The position numbers and the translations under genes were made by a program. This document shows positions 55,527-64,000 of a stretch of 64,000 bases of DNA, piece by piece. The notes below the pieces were generated by a model that worked only from the letters and a program-made list of their open reading frames with translations, did no database searches and was not told the origin of the DNA. Numbering within the stretch: the first letter of the stretch is position 1; each line of letters starts with the position of its first letter. Source of the stretch: Hyphomicrobiales bacterium. GTDB taxonomy: Bacteria; Pseudomonadota; Alphaproteobacteria; Rhizobiales; Rhizobiaceae. The stretch spans positions 124,001-188,000 of the forward strand of contig PAPH01000044.1 in NCBI GenBank assembly GCA_002709005.1. Direction: 5' to 3'.

Positions 55527-56556
55527 CAAGGGAAAGCCGGAACTGTGCGGCCTCCAGTTCACGCGGGGTTTCCAGGCCAAGATGAGCAAACGCCCGGCCT
55601 GTCAGCACGCGGCCGCGCGGAGTGCGCTGAATAAAGCCCTGCTGGATCAGATAGGGCTCGATGATGTCCTCGATGGCGTCGCGCGGTTCGGACAGGCCGG
55701 CCGCGATGGTTTCGATCCCCACCGGGCCGCCGCCGAAATTCGACGCGATCATGGTGAGATAGCGTAGGTCGAGCTGATCAAGCCCCATGGAATCGACCGC
55801 CAGCCGGGTAAGCGCCTCGTCGGCGATCTTCCTGTCAACGGCCTCGGCCTTCGCGACCTCCGCAAAATCCCGGACCCGCCGCAGAAGACGGCCGGCAATA
55901 CGCGGCGTGCCGCGCGAGCGCCGGGCGATTTCGCGCGCACCGTCCTCGGTCATGTTGAGCCCGACGATCCGGGCGCCGCGCCGGACGATGCTTTCGAGTT
56001 CCTCGACCGTGTAGAACTGAAGCCGCACCGGAATGCCGAACCGGTCGCGCAGCGGATTGGTCAGAAGCCCGAGCCGCGTCGTGGCGGCCACCAGCGTGAA
56101 GCGCGCCAGATCGATCTTGACCGAACGCGCAGCCGGCCCCTCGCCGATGATGAGATCGAGCTGGAAATCCTCCATCGCCGGATAGAGGATCTCCTCGACC
56201 GCCGGATTGAGCCGGTGGATCTCGTCGATGAAGAGGACGTCGCCATCCTCGAGATTGGTGAGCAGCGCTGCCAGATCGCCGGACTTGGCGATCACCGGGC
56301 CCGACGTCGAGCGGAAATTGACCCCAAGCTCCTTGGCCATGATCTGCGCCAGCGTGGTCTTGCCGAGCCCGGGCGGACCGACGAAAAGCACGTGATCGAG
56401 CGCCTCGCCGCGGTTCTTCGCCGCCTCGATGAAAACCTTGAGATTGGCGCGCGCCTCGGCCTGCCCGGTGAAATCGTCGAGCGACTGCGGTCTGAGGCTT
56501 TGCTCGACATCCTCGCCGCGCTTTTCAGGATCGATCAGCCGTTGGGGTTCGCTCAT
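55516..56556 (-). CDS. ruvB: Holliday junction branch-migration helicase RuvB
   Basis: This 346-residue AAA+ protein has Walker A GPPGLGKT, Walker [11 protein letters not shown], sensor 1 TLVAATTR, arginine finger region [11 protein letters not shown] and a C-terminal winged helix ([19 protein letters not shown]). It drives branch migration with RuvA. Its start overlaps the stop of the upstream vapC1 (ATGA), so ruvB translation is coupled to a toxin gene and not to ruvA as usual. Confidence 0.97.
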   Translation of the reverse strand: MSEPQRLIDPEKRGEDVEQSLRPQSLDDFTGQAEARANLKVFIEAAKNRGEALDHVLFVGPPGLGKTTLAQIMAKELGVNFRSTSGPVIAKSGDLAALLTNLEDGDVLFIDEIHRLNPAVEEILYPAMEDFQLDLIIGEGPAARSVKIDLARFTLVAATTRLGLLTNPLRDRFGIPVRLQFYTVEELESIVRRGARIVGLNMTEDGAREIARRSRGTPRIAGRLLRRVRDFAEVAKAEAVDRKIADEALTRLAVDSMGLDQLDLRYLTMIASNFGGGPVGIETIAAGLSEPRDAIEDIIEPYLIQQGFIQRTPRGRVLTGRAFAHLGLETPRELEAAQFRLSLDGE

Positions 56557-56957
56557 GCCAGCAGTTCCATTTCGGGGACCTTTCGGGCCGCCTTTGCATC
56601 GAATGTCTTTGTAGAGACGCAGCCATGATCTTTCGACTTCGCCGCGATCAGCGCATCGGCGAGATCGGCATTCTCCGTCTCGACAAGGGTCAGCGCACGC
56701 TGAACGACAGGCTGCTCGTCAACCGTCAGACCGCGGGTACGCAGCAGTTTCTTCAACGCCGCAACCACCTGCTTCCTGTCGTAGCCGTATTGCGAACGCA
56801 AGGCCCAATCGAGCTCCAGCAGGCTGTAGACGGTCAGAAACGCCGTGTAGTCGCGTCCGAGGCCGGCGCCGAAATCCAGCGCCAGCTTGCGGTGACGGGG
56901 ATCGTCGTCGATCAGCATGCGCAACACGACATTGGTGTCGAGACCGAAGATCATCAT
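56553..56957 (-). CDS. VapC-family PIN-domain toxin (module 1)
   Basis: This 134-residue PIN-domain protein begins [10 protein letters not shown] with the first catalytic Asp. The conserved Glu is in [13 protein letters not shown], and further acidic residues are in [18 protein letters not shown]. These are ribonuclease active-site residues of VapC toxins. The start overlaps the stop of the AbrB-type antitoxin gene (ATGA) and the stop overlaps the ruvB start (ATGA), placing it tightly inside the ruv operon between ruvA and ruvB. Confidence 0.9.
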   Translation of the reverse strand: MMIFGLDTNVVLRMLIDDDPRHRKLALDFGAGLGRDYTAFLTVYSLLELDWALRSQYGYDRKQVVAALKKLLRTRGLTVDEQPVVQRALTLVETENADLADALIAAKSKDHGCVSTKTFDAKAARKVPEMELLA

Positions 56958-57235
56958 TCCGCGGCTTCCGAATTCCGCCCGTCCGATGCGACGACGTTTT
57001 CTCCGGCTGCACGCGCGACTGTCGTATCGATATCCTCCAGCGAAGCTCGACCTTTGGGGGGCTGTCCGAGCAGTCCGGCCAGATCGTTGAAATCGATGTT
57101 CTTCGGCGTCAGCAGAAGCTGATCGGCTTCGAGCACGGCGACGAGTTCATCGCCCGGAAGGAGGGACAGCCGTTCGCGCAGATCCTTCGGGATCGTGACC
57201 TGACCTTTCGCCGATACCGTCAGCTTCCATGTCAT
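56954..57235 (-). CDS. VapB-type antitoxin with SpoVT/AbrB domain (module 1)
   Basis: The start is chosen at the ATG at 57235 because AGGAG precedes it, giving 93 residues. The N-terminal swapped-hairpin AbrB DNA-binding domain (MTWKLTVSAKGQVTIPKDLRERLSLLPGDEL) is followed by a C-terminal toxin-binding tail (FNDLAGLLGQPPKGRASLEDID). It lies 66 bp after ruvA and is ATGA-coupled to the toxin. It probably represses its own promoter together with VapC. Confidence 0.9.
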   Translation of the reverse strand: MTWKLTVSAKGQVTIPKDLRERLSLLPGDELVAVLEADQLLLTPKNIDFNDLAGLLGQPPKGRASLEDIDTTVARAAGENVVASDGRNSEAAE

Positions 57236-57263
57236 GCGAGAGTCTCCTAGATTGCATTCCATC

Positions 57264-57283
57264 GGAAATATATCACTTTTTCC
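57264..57283. promoter_or_regulatory. candidate operator of TA module 1
   Basis: GGAAA-N10-TTTCC lies in an AT-rich stretch between ruvA and the first antitoxin gene, 29 bp upstream of the antitoxin start. It could be the binding site of the AbrB-type antitoxin. Confidence 0.35.
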
Positions 57284-57301
57284 AACAAAATGCGATTTGT
57301 C

Positions 57302-57916
57302 TTACCGTGACAGTTCCTTCAACCCCAGACGGATGAGCTTGGCGGCATCGGCATCTTCCCCCGCGGCCTTCAGCGCGGCCGAAACGGCATTGGCCGCCTG
57401 ATCGCGCGAATAACCGAGATTGGAGAGCGCCGAGACCGCGTCGGTGACGGCACCGCCGGCAACGCCCTCTCCGAGTTCCTGCTTGAGGCCGATGGAGGGG
57501 GCCGCTTCGCCGGCATAGGCCGGAGCTTTGCTGCGCAGTTCGGTGACGATGCGCTCGGCGACCTTCTTGCCTACTCCGGGGGCGCGGGAAATCATGGTGA
57601 CATCCCGAAGCGCGACCGCATTGGCGATATCGGACGGGCTGAGCGTGGAGAGTACGGCCAGCGCCACCTTGGCGCCGACGCCCTGCACGCTTTGCAGGAG
57701 GCGGAACCACTCGCGTTCGAGATGGCTTGAAAAACCGAAGAGGCGGAACTGGTCCTCGCGCACATAGGTCTCGATGTGCAGCACCGCAGCCTCGCCCGGA
57801 TTGAGTTTGGCAATGGTGCGCGACGAACAGGAAACCGTGTAGCAGACGCCGTGGACGTCGATCAGAACGTTGTCGCCCTCGATCTCGTCGACCGTGCCCT
57901 TCAATTTACCGATCAT
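57302..57916 (-). CDS. ruvA: Holliday junction DNA-binding protein RuvA
   Basis: This 204-residue protein has an N-terminal OB fold ([28 protein letters not shown]), two helix-hairpin-helix motifs ([19 protein letters not shown] and [19 protein letters not shown]) and a C-terminal RuvB-contact domain ([20 protein letters not shown]). It loads RuvB on junctions. It lies 12 bp downstream of the second toxin gene and 66 bp upstream of the first antitoxin gene. Confidence 0.97.
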   Translation of the reverse strand: MIGKLKGTVDEIEGDNVLIDVHGVCYTVSCSSRTIAKLNPGEAAVLHIETYVREDQFRLFGFSSHLEREWFRLLQSVQGVGAKVALAVLSTLSPSDIANAVALRDVTMISRAPGVGKKVAERIVTELRSKAPAYAGEAAPSIGLKQELGEGVAGGAVTDAVSALSNLGYSRDQAANAVSAALKAAGEDADAAKLIRLGLKELSR

Positions 57917-57928
57917 TCTGGACCACCT

Positions 57929-58342
57929 TCATGGATGGGTTTCGGGCGTGATGAGATCGACGCCGGGGAAATAGGCGCGGTAGCCGCTCGCATCCCGCGT
58001 CAGGATGGAATAGCCGCGGATCGCCGCATGGGCGCCGATCAGGAAATCGGGCAGCACCCGGTCGCGCCGGCCGCCGGCTTCGCGATAGACCCGGTAGGCG
58101 CGCCCTGCGGCAAAAGCCGCAAGCCAGGGCAGGCCCTCGCGGCGGAACTGATCGTCCGGCAAAAGCGCGTCGACTTCTTCGACAGAGCGGTAGCGCACCG
58201 AGAACTCCGCATAGATCACCGGATTGATGAGCGGCACCGTCTCGCGCCAAAGACCGATAAGCCTGGCGCGAGACCAGGCGAGCCATTTCGGGTCGCGGAC
58301 CGCGACGTCGATCAGAACGTTGGTATCGACGAGAACGCTCAC
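57929..58342 (-). CDS. VapC-family PIN-domain toxin (module 2)
   Basis: This 137-residue PIN protein starts at a GTG overlapping the antitoxin stop. Active-site elements are LVDTNVLID, VIYAEFSVRYRS and VLPDFLIGAHAAIRGYSILTRD; the TRD-like ending is usual for VapC. The sequence differs clearly from the toxin of module 1, so the two are separate acquisitions and not a duplication. The stop is 12 bp before ruvA. Confidence 0.9.
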   Translation of the reverse strand: MSVLVDTNVLIDVAVRDPKWLAWSRARLIGLWRETVPLINPVIYAEFSVRYRSVEEVDALLPDDQFRREGLPWLAAFAAGRAYRVYREAGGRRDRVLPDFLIGAHAAIRGYSILTRDASGYRAYFPGVDLITPETHP

Positions 58343-58596
58343 TGGTCACGATCCCGTGTCATCGCCATCACCGCATCCGCATCGAGCGACGGATCACCGG
58401 AGCCTTCGAGGCGATCGAGTGTTTGGACAAACCGGTCCAGACGGGCCCGCTCCGCCGATTCTCTCGCCCGCCCTTTCGGCTCCACCACGAGACGGCCGTC
58501 CTCGATTGTAAAGACAACCTCACTGTTGGGCTCGATTCCCGCAAGCTCACGAAGATCCCGGGGAATGGTCACCTGTCCTTTCGACGTCACACGCAT
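58339..58596 (-). CDS. VapB-type antitoxin with SpoVT/AbrB domain (module 2)
   Basis: This 85-residue protein has an AbrB hairpin domain (MRVTSKGQVTIPRDLRELAGIEPNSEVVFTIEDGRL). A helical tail (ARESAERARLDRFVQTLDRLEG) would block the toxin. It lies 83 bp after ruvC. A 22-bp imperfect palindrome and a possible promoter sit just upstream, so the module may be transcribed on its own as well as with the ruv genes. The ribosome site is weak. Confidence 0.9.
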   Translation of the reverse strand: MRVTSKGQVTIPRDLRELAGIEPNSEVVFTIEDGRLVVEPKGRARESAERARLDRFVQTLDRLEGSGDPSLDADAVMAMTRDRDQ

Positions 58597-58603
58597 GGAG
58601 CAA

Positions 58604-58625
58604 ACTCACACCAGTTGGAGTGAGT
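58604..58625. promoter_or_regulatory. 22-bp palindrome, candidate operator of TA module 2
   Basis: ACTCAC-ACC-AGTT-GGA-GTGAGT is an imperfect palindrome (6-bp outer arms, 2 inner pairs) 8 bp upstream of the antitoxin ATG and just downstream of a possible -10 box. Such placement fits antitoxin autorepression. Confidence 0.5.
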
Positions 58626-58627
58626 AA

Positions 58628-58656
58628 GAAATATCCTTACTTATAGAACAAGTCAA
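58628..58656 (-). promoter_or_regulatory. candidate promoter of TA module 2 inside the ruv cluster
   Basis: On the minus strand TTGACT (58656-58651) and TATTTC (58633-58628) are 17 bp apart, between ruvC and the second antitoxin gene. Confidence 0.4.
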
Positions 58657-58679
58657 GAACATTTGCCGCAAGCGCGGCG

Positions 58680-59186
58680 CTACTCCGCGGCCATGCGCCA
58701 GGCGGGAGAGGAGCGGTGATGGGCGTGGCAGATGGCGATCGCGATCGCGTCGGCCGCGTCGTCGGTGTCGAACTCGGCGCGCGGCATAAGCACCTTCACC
58801 ATCATCTGGATCTGCTTCTTGTCGCCGTGGCCCACGCCAATGACGCTTTTCTTGACCGCATTAGGCGCATATTCGGCCACCCGCAAACCGGCGCGTACCG
58901 GCACCACCATGGCGATGCCGCGCGCCTGGCCAAGCTTGAGCGTGGCCGTCGCATCCTTGTTGACGAAGGTGTTCTCGACCGCTGCCTCGAAGGGCTGGTA
59001 GGCATGGATCACCTCTTCCAGCCCCTCGAAGAGCTGGTGCAGGCGAGACGCCAGATCACGCTTTTCATCCGAGCGTACCGTACCGGAGGCCACGAAGCGC
59101 AGCGAATTGCCGAGGCTTTCCACGATGCCCCAGCCGGTGCGCCTGAGTCCCGGGTCGATGCCGATGATACGAATCGCGTCTGTCAT
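58680..59186 (-). CDS. ruvC: Holliday junction resolvase RuvC
   Basis: In this 168-residue protein the four catalytic acids align with E. coli RuvC: Asp11 ([13 protein letters not shown]), Glu71 (AVENTFVN), Asp143 and Asp146 ([17 protein letters not shown]). It cuts Holliday junctions bound by RuvAB. It is first of the ruv genes on the minus strand, but ruvA is 763 bp away because TA module 2 lies between them. Confidence 0.97.
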   Translation of the reverse strand: MTDAIRIIGIDPGLRRTGWGIVESLGNSLRFVASGTVRSDEKRDLASRLHQLFEGLEEVIHAYQPFEAAVENTFVNKDATATLKLGQARGIAMVVPVRAGLRVAEYAPNAVKKSVIGVGHGDKKQIQMMVKVLMPRAEFDTDDAADAIAIAICHAHHRSSPAWRMAAE

Positions 59187-59332
59187 GTCCGAACCCTATC
59201 CATGCCGGCCGGAGCTTTCCATCGAAATGTGAACAAAGAGGAAACAGAATTGTATAGGTCCATGGCCTTTGCCTGCGCCCCCCGGCTTCCTACATTGAAG
59301 AACCAAAGGATCCTCCCGAAAGACATTCTCCC

Positions 59333-60322
59333 ATGACCGATTTTTCCATTCTCGATCTCTGCCCCATCGTCGAGGGCTCGAACGCGTCCGAGGCGATCGC
59401 GGCGACCCGTGCAACGGCAAAGGCAGCCGAGGATGCCGGCTTCACCCGGTTCTGGCTCGCAGAGCATCACGGCATGGAAGGCATCGCAAGTGCCGCCACC
59501 TCGCTGGTGATCGCCGAGGCCGGTCATGCGACGACGAAAATCCGCATCGGTTCGGGCGGCGTCATGCTGCCCAACCACGCGCCGCTGGTGATCGCCGAGC
59601 AGTTCGGCACACTCGAAGCCATGTTCCCGGGCCGCGTCGATCTCGGCCTCGGCCGCGCGCCCGGCACCGACATGAACACGGCGCGCGCGCTCAGGCGCAA
59701 TCTCGAGACCGGCGCCAACTCCTTCCCCAACGACATTATCGAACTCCAGACCTATCTCGGTGACCGGCAGGAAGGCCAGCGGCTGATCGCCGTGCCGGGC
59801 ATGGGCGCCAAGGTGCCGATCTGGTTGCTCGGTTCAAGCCTCTATTCGGCCCACCTCGCAGGAGCGCTCGGACTTCCCTATGCCTTCGCCTCGCATTTCG
59901 CGCCGGATCTGCTCGAAGAGGCGCTGCACATCTACCGCTCCAATTTCCAGCCTTCGGCCCAGCTCGAAAAGCCCTATGTGATCGCCGCGGCAATGGGTGT
60001 GATGGCCGAGACCGACGAGGAAGCCGCCTATCACTTCACCTCTGTGCAGCAGAACTTCGTCAACATGCGCCGCAACGCGCGCGGCAAGATGCCCCCGCCG
60101 CTCGAGACGATGGACGGGTTCTGGAACGAGATGGAAAAGATCGCCGTCGAGCACACGCTGCGCTACGCCGTCGTCGGCGGGCCGGAGACGGCGAAGGCGA
60201 AGATGGAACGATTCATCGATCTGACCGGCGCTGACGAAGTGATGCTCGCCATGCACATCTATTCGCTGGAAGCGAGGCTGAAATCGGTGGAGCTGTTCGG
60301 CGAGATGCGCAAGGTGCTCTAG
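59333..60322 (+). CDS. LLM-class flavin-dependent monooxygenase (luciferase-like)
   Basis: This 329-residue protein matches the single-component-like bacterial luciferase family, YhbW type: FSILDLCPIVEGSNASEAI, FTRFWLAEHHGMEGIASAATSLVIAEAGHATTKIRIGSGGVMLPNHAPLVIAEQFGTLEAMFPGRVDLGLGRAPGTD. The His-rich AEHHG loop is the conserved flavin/substrate region. The substrate is unknown, and a separate flavin reductase would be needed. Monocistronic, divergent from ruvC. Confidence 0.88.
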   Translation: MTDFSILDLCPIVEGSNASEAIAATRATAKAAEDAGFTRFWLAEHHGMEGIASAATSLVIAEAGHATTKIRIGSGGVMLPNHAPLVIAEQFGTLEAMFPGRVDLGLGRAPGTDMNTARALRRNLETGANSFPNDIIELQTYLGDRQEGQRLIAVPGMGAKVPIWLLGSSLYSAHLAGALGLPYAFASHFAPDLLEEALHIYRSNFQPSAQLEKPYVIAAAMGVMAETDEEAAYHFTSVQQNFVNMRRNARGKMPPPLETMDGFWNEMEKIAVEHTLRYAVVGGPETAKAKMERFIDLTGADEVMLAMHIYSLEARLKSVELFGEMRKVL

Positions 60323-60390
60323 CTTCGCCCTGCGGGTGACCCTATCGTGCCGGGCACGGCCATGACGAGCCGGCGGAGCGGTTCACACCG

Positions 60391-61293
60391 ATGGCATCAT
60401 TTCTGGGATTTTCCGATCACTTGCCCGATGGTCGCGCGCCCCGCGTGGTAATATTCGGCGCCGGACATGGCAGCACTTATCAAGGGCAAAACAGCGCCGG
60501 CCATGCGCTGGCACCGGACGCAATACGTCAGGCAAGCCTCGAAGATCGTGAGCTCGTAGGGCATTGGGATTTCGATCTCGGCGGACCGTTGTTCAACGGT
60601 GGCCCCGTCTCCTGCATTGATGCCGGAAACCTGCCTGTTGTCATGGGCGATGACCAAGCCAACAGGTCGCTGATCGAAAGAACGACCCGCGACATCCTCG
60701 CAGCCGGGGCGGCGCCCGTTCTTCTGGGCGGGGACGATTCGATCCCCATCCCGTTTCTCTCGGCATTCGACGAACATGGTCCGGTGTGGGTTCTCCAGAT
60801 CGACGCCCATATCGACTGGCGCGACGAACTGCACGGTTCACGCCACGGTTATTCAAGCCCCATGCGGCGGGCGAGCGAAATGCCTCACGTCGCCGGCATG
60901 GTGCAGGTCGGGCTGAGGAGTGTGGGCAGCGCACGGCGGGAGGAAATCGAGGCCGCGCAGGCCTATGGCAGCCACTTCGTAACCGCGCGTCAGATCCATG
61001 CCGAAGGGGTGGAAGCAGCGCTGAAACTCATCCCGGAAGGCGCAAACGTGGTCATCACACTCGACTGTGACGGCCTCGATCCCGCCGTCATGCCGGGCGT
61101 GGCAGCCCGAACGCCGGGAGGGCTGAGCTACACGCAGGTCATCGACCTGATCGCAGGAGCCGGCAAACGCGGAAGGATCGTCGGCTTCGATCTTGTCGAA
61201 CTGTACCCACCCGCGGATATCGATGGCATTTCGGCACTCACGGCGGCGCGGCTGGTTGTCAACGCCATCGGATCGATCATTCGTCAGGAATAA
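60391..61293 (+). CDS. agmatinase/arginase (ureohydrolase)-family protein with altered metal motif
   Basis: This 300-residue protein has ureohydrolase motifs: DAHIDW (Asp138, His140, Asp142), HGYSSP and TLDCDGLDP with the paired Asp ligands. The first metal motif, normally GGDH, reads GGDDSIPIP (Asp116 in place of His). The substitution would change the metal A site, so activity on agmatine should not be assumed. Guanidino-acid or other amidino substrates are alternatives. It lies between the monooxygenase and the GAF regulator on the same strand. Confidence 0.85.
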   Translation: MASFLGFSDHLPDGRAPRVVIFGAGHGSTYQGQNSAGHALAPDAIRQASLEDRELVGHWDFDLGGPLFNGGPVSCIDAGNLPVVMGDDQANRSLIERTTRDILAAGAAPVLLGGDDSIPIPFLSAFDEHGPVWVLQIDAHIDWRDELHGSRHGYSSPMRRASEMPHVAGMVQVGLRSVGSARREEIEAAQAYGSHFVTARQIHAEGVEAALKLIPEGANVVITLDCDGLDPAVMPGVAARTPGGLSYTQVIDLIAGAGKRGRIVGFDLVELYPPADIDGISALTAARLVVNAIGSIIRQE

Positions 61294-61365
61294 CCGCTCT
61301 ACGAGAGTGTTGGTTTCCAACCGCTCCTGTTTTGACTTATAGTTTCGGTCGGGAGGACATGCGCC

Positions 61366-62343
61366 ATGGCGGAGCTGTCACAACACGTCGCTCGGGTGGT
61401 GGAGATCGCCAACGACCCGAGTGCGGCGGCCTCGTCGCGGCTGGCGGCATCGTGGCGGCGATCGCTCGATCATCACGGGCTCGACCCCGGCCAGCGCCAA
61501 GGCGTTCACCGGATCACCGAGACCGCACTCGGCGAAAAGCGTCTCATCTCCGAAGCCATGCTGCGGATCGCCACGCCCAAACTCGACGCGCTGTATCAAC
61601 TCGTCGGCAGTTCGGGATGCGGCGTGCTTCTGACCGACGCCGACGGCGTGGTTCTCGACGTCCGCGTCGCCGGCGGCGATCTGACCACTTTCGAAGCATG
61701 GGGCCTTGCCGCTGGAGCAGACTGGTCGGAAGCCTCGGAGGGCACCAACGGCATCGGCACCTGCATCACCGAAACGCGCAGGGTGATCATCCATCGCAAT
61801 GAGCACTTCCATGCCCGCAATACAGCGATGAGCTGCATGGATGCGCCGATCTTCGGTCCTGAAGGCGAACTGATCGGCGCGCTAGACGTCTCCTCCGCGC
61901 GCGCCGACCAGACCGAGGCCTTCAACCGGCTGATCGAGGCCACGGTCGCCCAGACCGCGCGCCAGATCGAGATCGACAATTTCCGCGCCAGCTTCCCCAG
62001 GGCCCGCTTCATCGTCGCCGATGGCGACGTCGACGCGGCCACCCTTCTGGCCGTCGACCAGAACGACATCGTGCTGGGCGCGACGCGCAGCGCCCGCAGG
62101 GCATTCGGGCTCAAGCCGACAGGCAAGCTCAAGCCGCTTCCGGCCTCCGATCTCTTCGGCCGCGAGGATGGTCCGACCGGCTTCGAGAAGGCAGAAAGGG
62201 CCGCTGTGATGCGGGCTCTCTCGCGGGCGGACGGCAATGTATCGGAAGCCGCGCGCATGCTGGGCGTCGGCCGCGCCACGCTCTACCGGCGCATGAAACG
62301 CCTCGCCATCGGCGAAACACCTCCGGACCTGTCTCAATCCTGA
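61366..62343 (+). CDS. AcoR-like GAF/Fis-HTH transcriptional regulator lacking the AAA+ domain
   Basis: In this 325-residue protein the N-terminal half resembles AcoR-type sensors, with a GAF domain (LYQLVGSSGCGVLLTDADGVVLDVR, ASEGTNGIGTCITETRRVIIHRNEHF, IFGPEGELIGALDVSSARAD). The C-terminus is a Fis-type helix-turn-helix (AVMRALSRADGNVSEAARMLGVGRATLYRRMKRL). The central sigma54-interacting AAA+ module of AcoR is absent, so it cannot activate sigma54 in the classic way. It precedes the aldehyde dehydrogenase by 106 bp and most likely controls it. GGGAGG precedes the start. Confidence 0.88.
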   Translation: MAELSQHVARVVEIANDPSAAASSRLAASWRRSLDHHGLDPGQRQGVHRITETALGEKRLISEAMLRIATPKLDALYQLVGSSGCGVLLTDADGVVLDVRVAGGDLTTFEAWGLAAGADWSEASEGTNGIGTCITETRRVIIHRNEHFHARNTAMSCMDAPIFGPEGELIGALDVSSARADQTEAFNRLIEATVAQTARQIEIDNFRASFPRARFIVADGDVDAATLLAVDQNDIVLGATRSARRAFGLKPTGKLKPLPASDLFGREDGPTGFEKAERAAVMRALSRADGNVSEAARMLGVGRATLYRRMKRLAIGETPPDLSQS

Positions 62344-62348
62344 GACAG
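62329..62348. promoter_or_regulatory. perfect palindrome CTGTCTCA-ATCC-TGAGACAG, candidate operator
   Basis: The 8-bp arms are exact. The element spans the stop codon of the regulator gene and lies about 100 bp upstream of the aldehyde dehydrogenase. TGTC/GACA inverted repeats of this kind are used by AcoR-type Fis-HTH activators as upstream sites. Confidence 0.55.
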
Positions 62349-62449
62349 ATTGCTCCGCGAGGCCGATCCGACGGGGATGACTCCGCCTCGTGACCTGACA
62401 TGCTCCCTCCATTCCCGGTGGAGGACCGGGTCCCAAAGGAGGAATCCCC

Positions 62450-63970
<1,521 letters not shown>

Positions 63971-64000
63971 GAAAGCCCCTCCCCTTCGGCCATTTCCTCA

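Overview
The window is about 64 kb of high-GC alphaproteobacterial chromosome. Several things point to the Hyphomicrobiales (Rhizobiales), probably Rhizobiaceae or a close family. These are the linked set eipA - chpT - response regulator - ctrA - fliJ - sciP, a dense cluster of GANTC (CcrM) sites, the run ruvC/ruvA/ruvB ... ybgC ... tolQRAB-pal-cpoB-tilS-ftsH-glmM, an sqdBDC sulfolipid operon, a candidate serC leader RNA, and two Omp25-like beta-barrel proteins. Nearly everything is housekeeping in character. I see no rRNA, CRISPR array, insertion sequence or prophage; one tRNA-Met is present.

Layout. 1-6.1 kb is a catabolic and transport island: a partial aldehyde dehydrogenase, a DapA-family lyase and a GntR/FCD regulator (ATGA-coupled, minus strand) diverge from a glycine-betaine/proline-type ABC importer (ATPase, permease, binding protein) and a GlxA-type regulator. 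6.3-18.2 kb holds tRNA-Met, an oxidoreductase, rpoH, a low-GC OLD-family ATPase/TOPRIM gene that looks acquired, two secondary transporters, an RluD-type pseudouridine synthase, a TrmH/SpoU methyltransferase, a serine hydrolase and a coiled-coil membrane protein. 18.3-22.9 kb is the cell-cycle hub: EipA, the phosphotransferase ChpT, a CheY-like regulator, CtrA, FliJ, a PqiA-like protein and the CtrA inhibitor SciP. 23-32 kb holds mnmA, a proline-rich membrane protein, purA, an EamA transporter and serC-alaE-serA. 32.1-45 kb is cell envelope: two outer-membrane barrels, glmM, ftsH, tilS and the Tol-Pal operon. 45-49.8 kb is Ku/LigD NHEJ with map-ybgC, which separates ybgC from tolQ. 50-54.3 kb is sqdBDC plus an FMN 2-hydroxyacid dehydrogenase. 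54.4-59.2 kb holds an RcnB-like protein, a Nudix hydrolase and the ruv cluster. 59.3-64 kb holds a luciferase-like monooxygenase, an agmatinase-family hydrolase and a GAF/Fis regulator with its aldehyde dehydrogenase.

How the parts connect. CtrA boxes of the form TTAA-N7-TTAAC (perfect upstream of both outer-membrane proteins, one mismatch upstream of eipA, pal and sciP, and near ctrA/fliJ) suggest that the cell-cycle hub controls the envelope genes in the same window. The least ordinary features are: (i) the Holliday-junction operon interleaved with two different VapBC modules, in the order ruvC - vapB2C2 - ruvA - vapB1C1 - ruvB; (ii) six GANTC sites in 84 bp between ctrA and fliJ; (iii) the stand-alone OLD-like nuclease gene spliced in front of an antiporter that has lost an obvious start codon; (iv) an 18-bp perfect stem between the importer and the GlxA regulator; and (v) a perfect CTGTCTCA palindrome at the regulator/aldehyde dehydrogenase junction.
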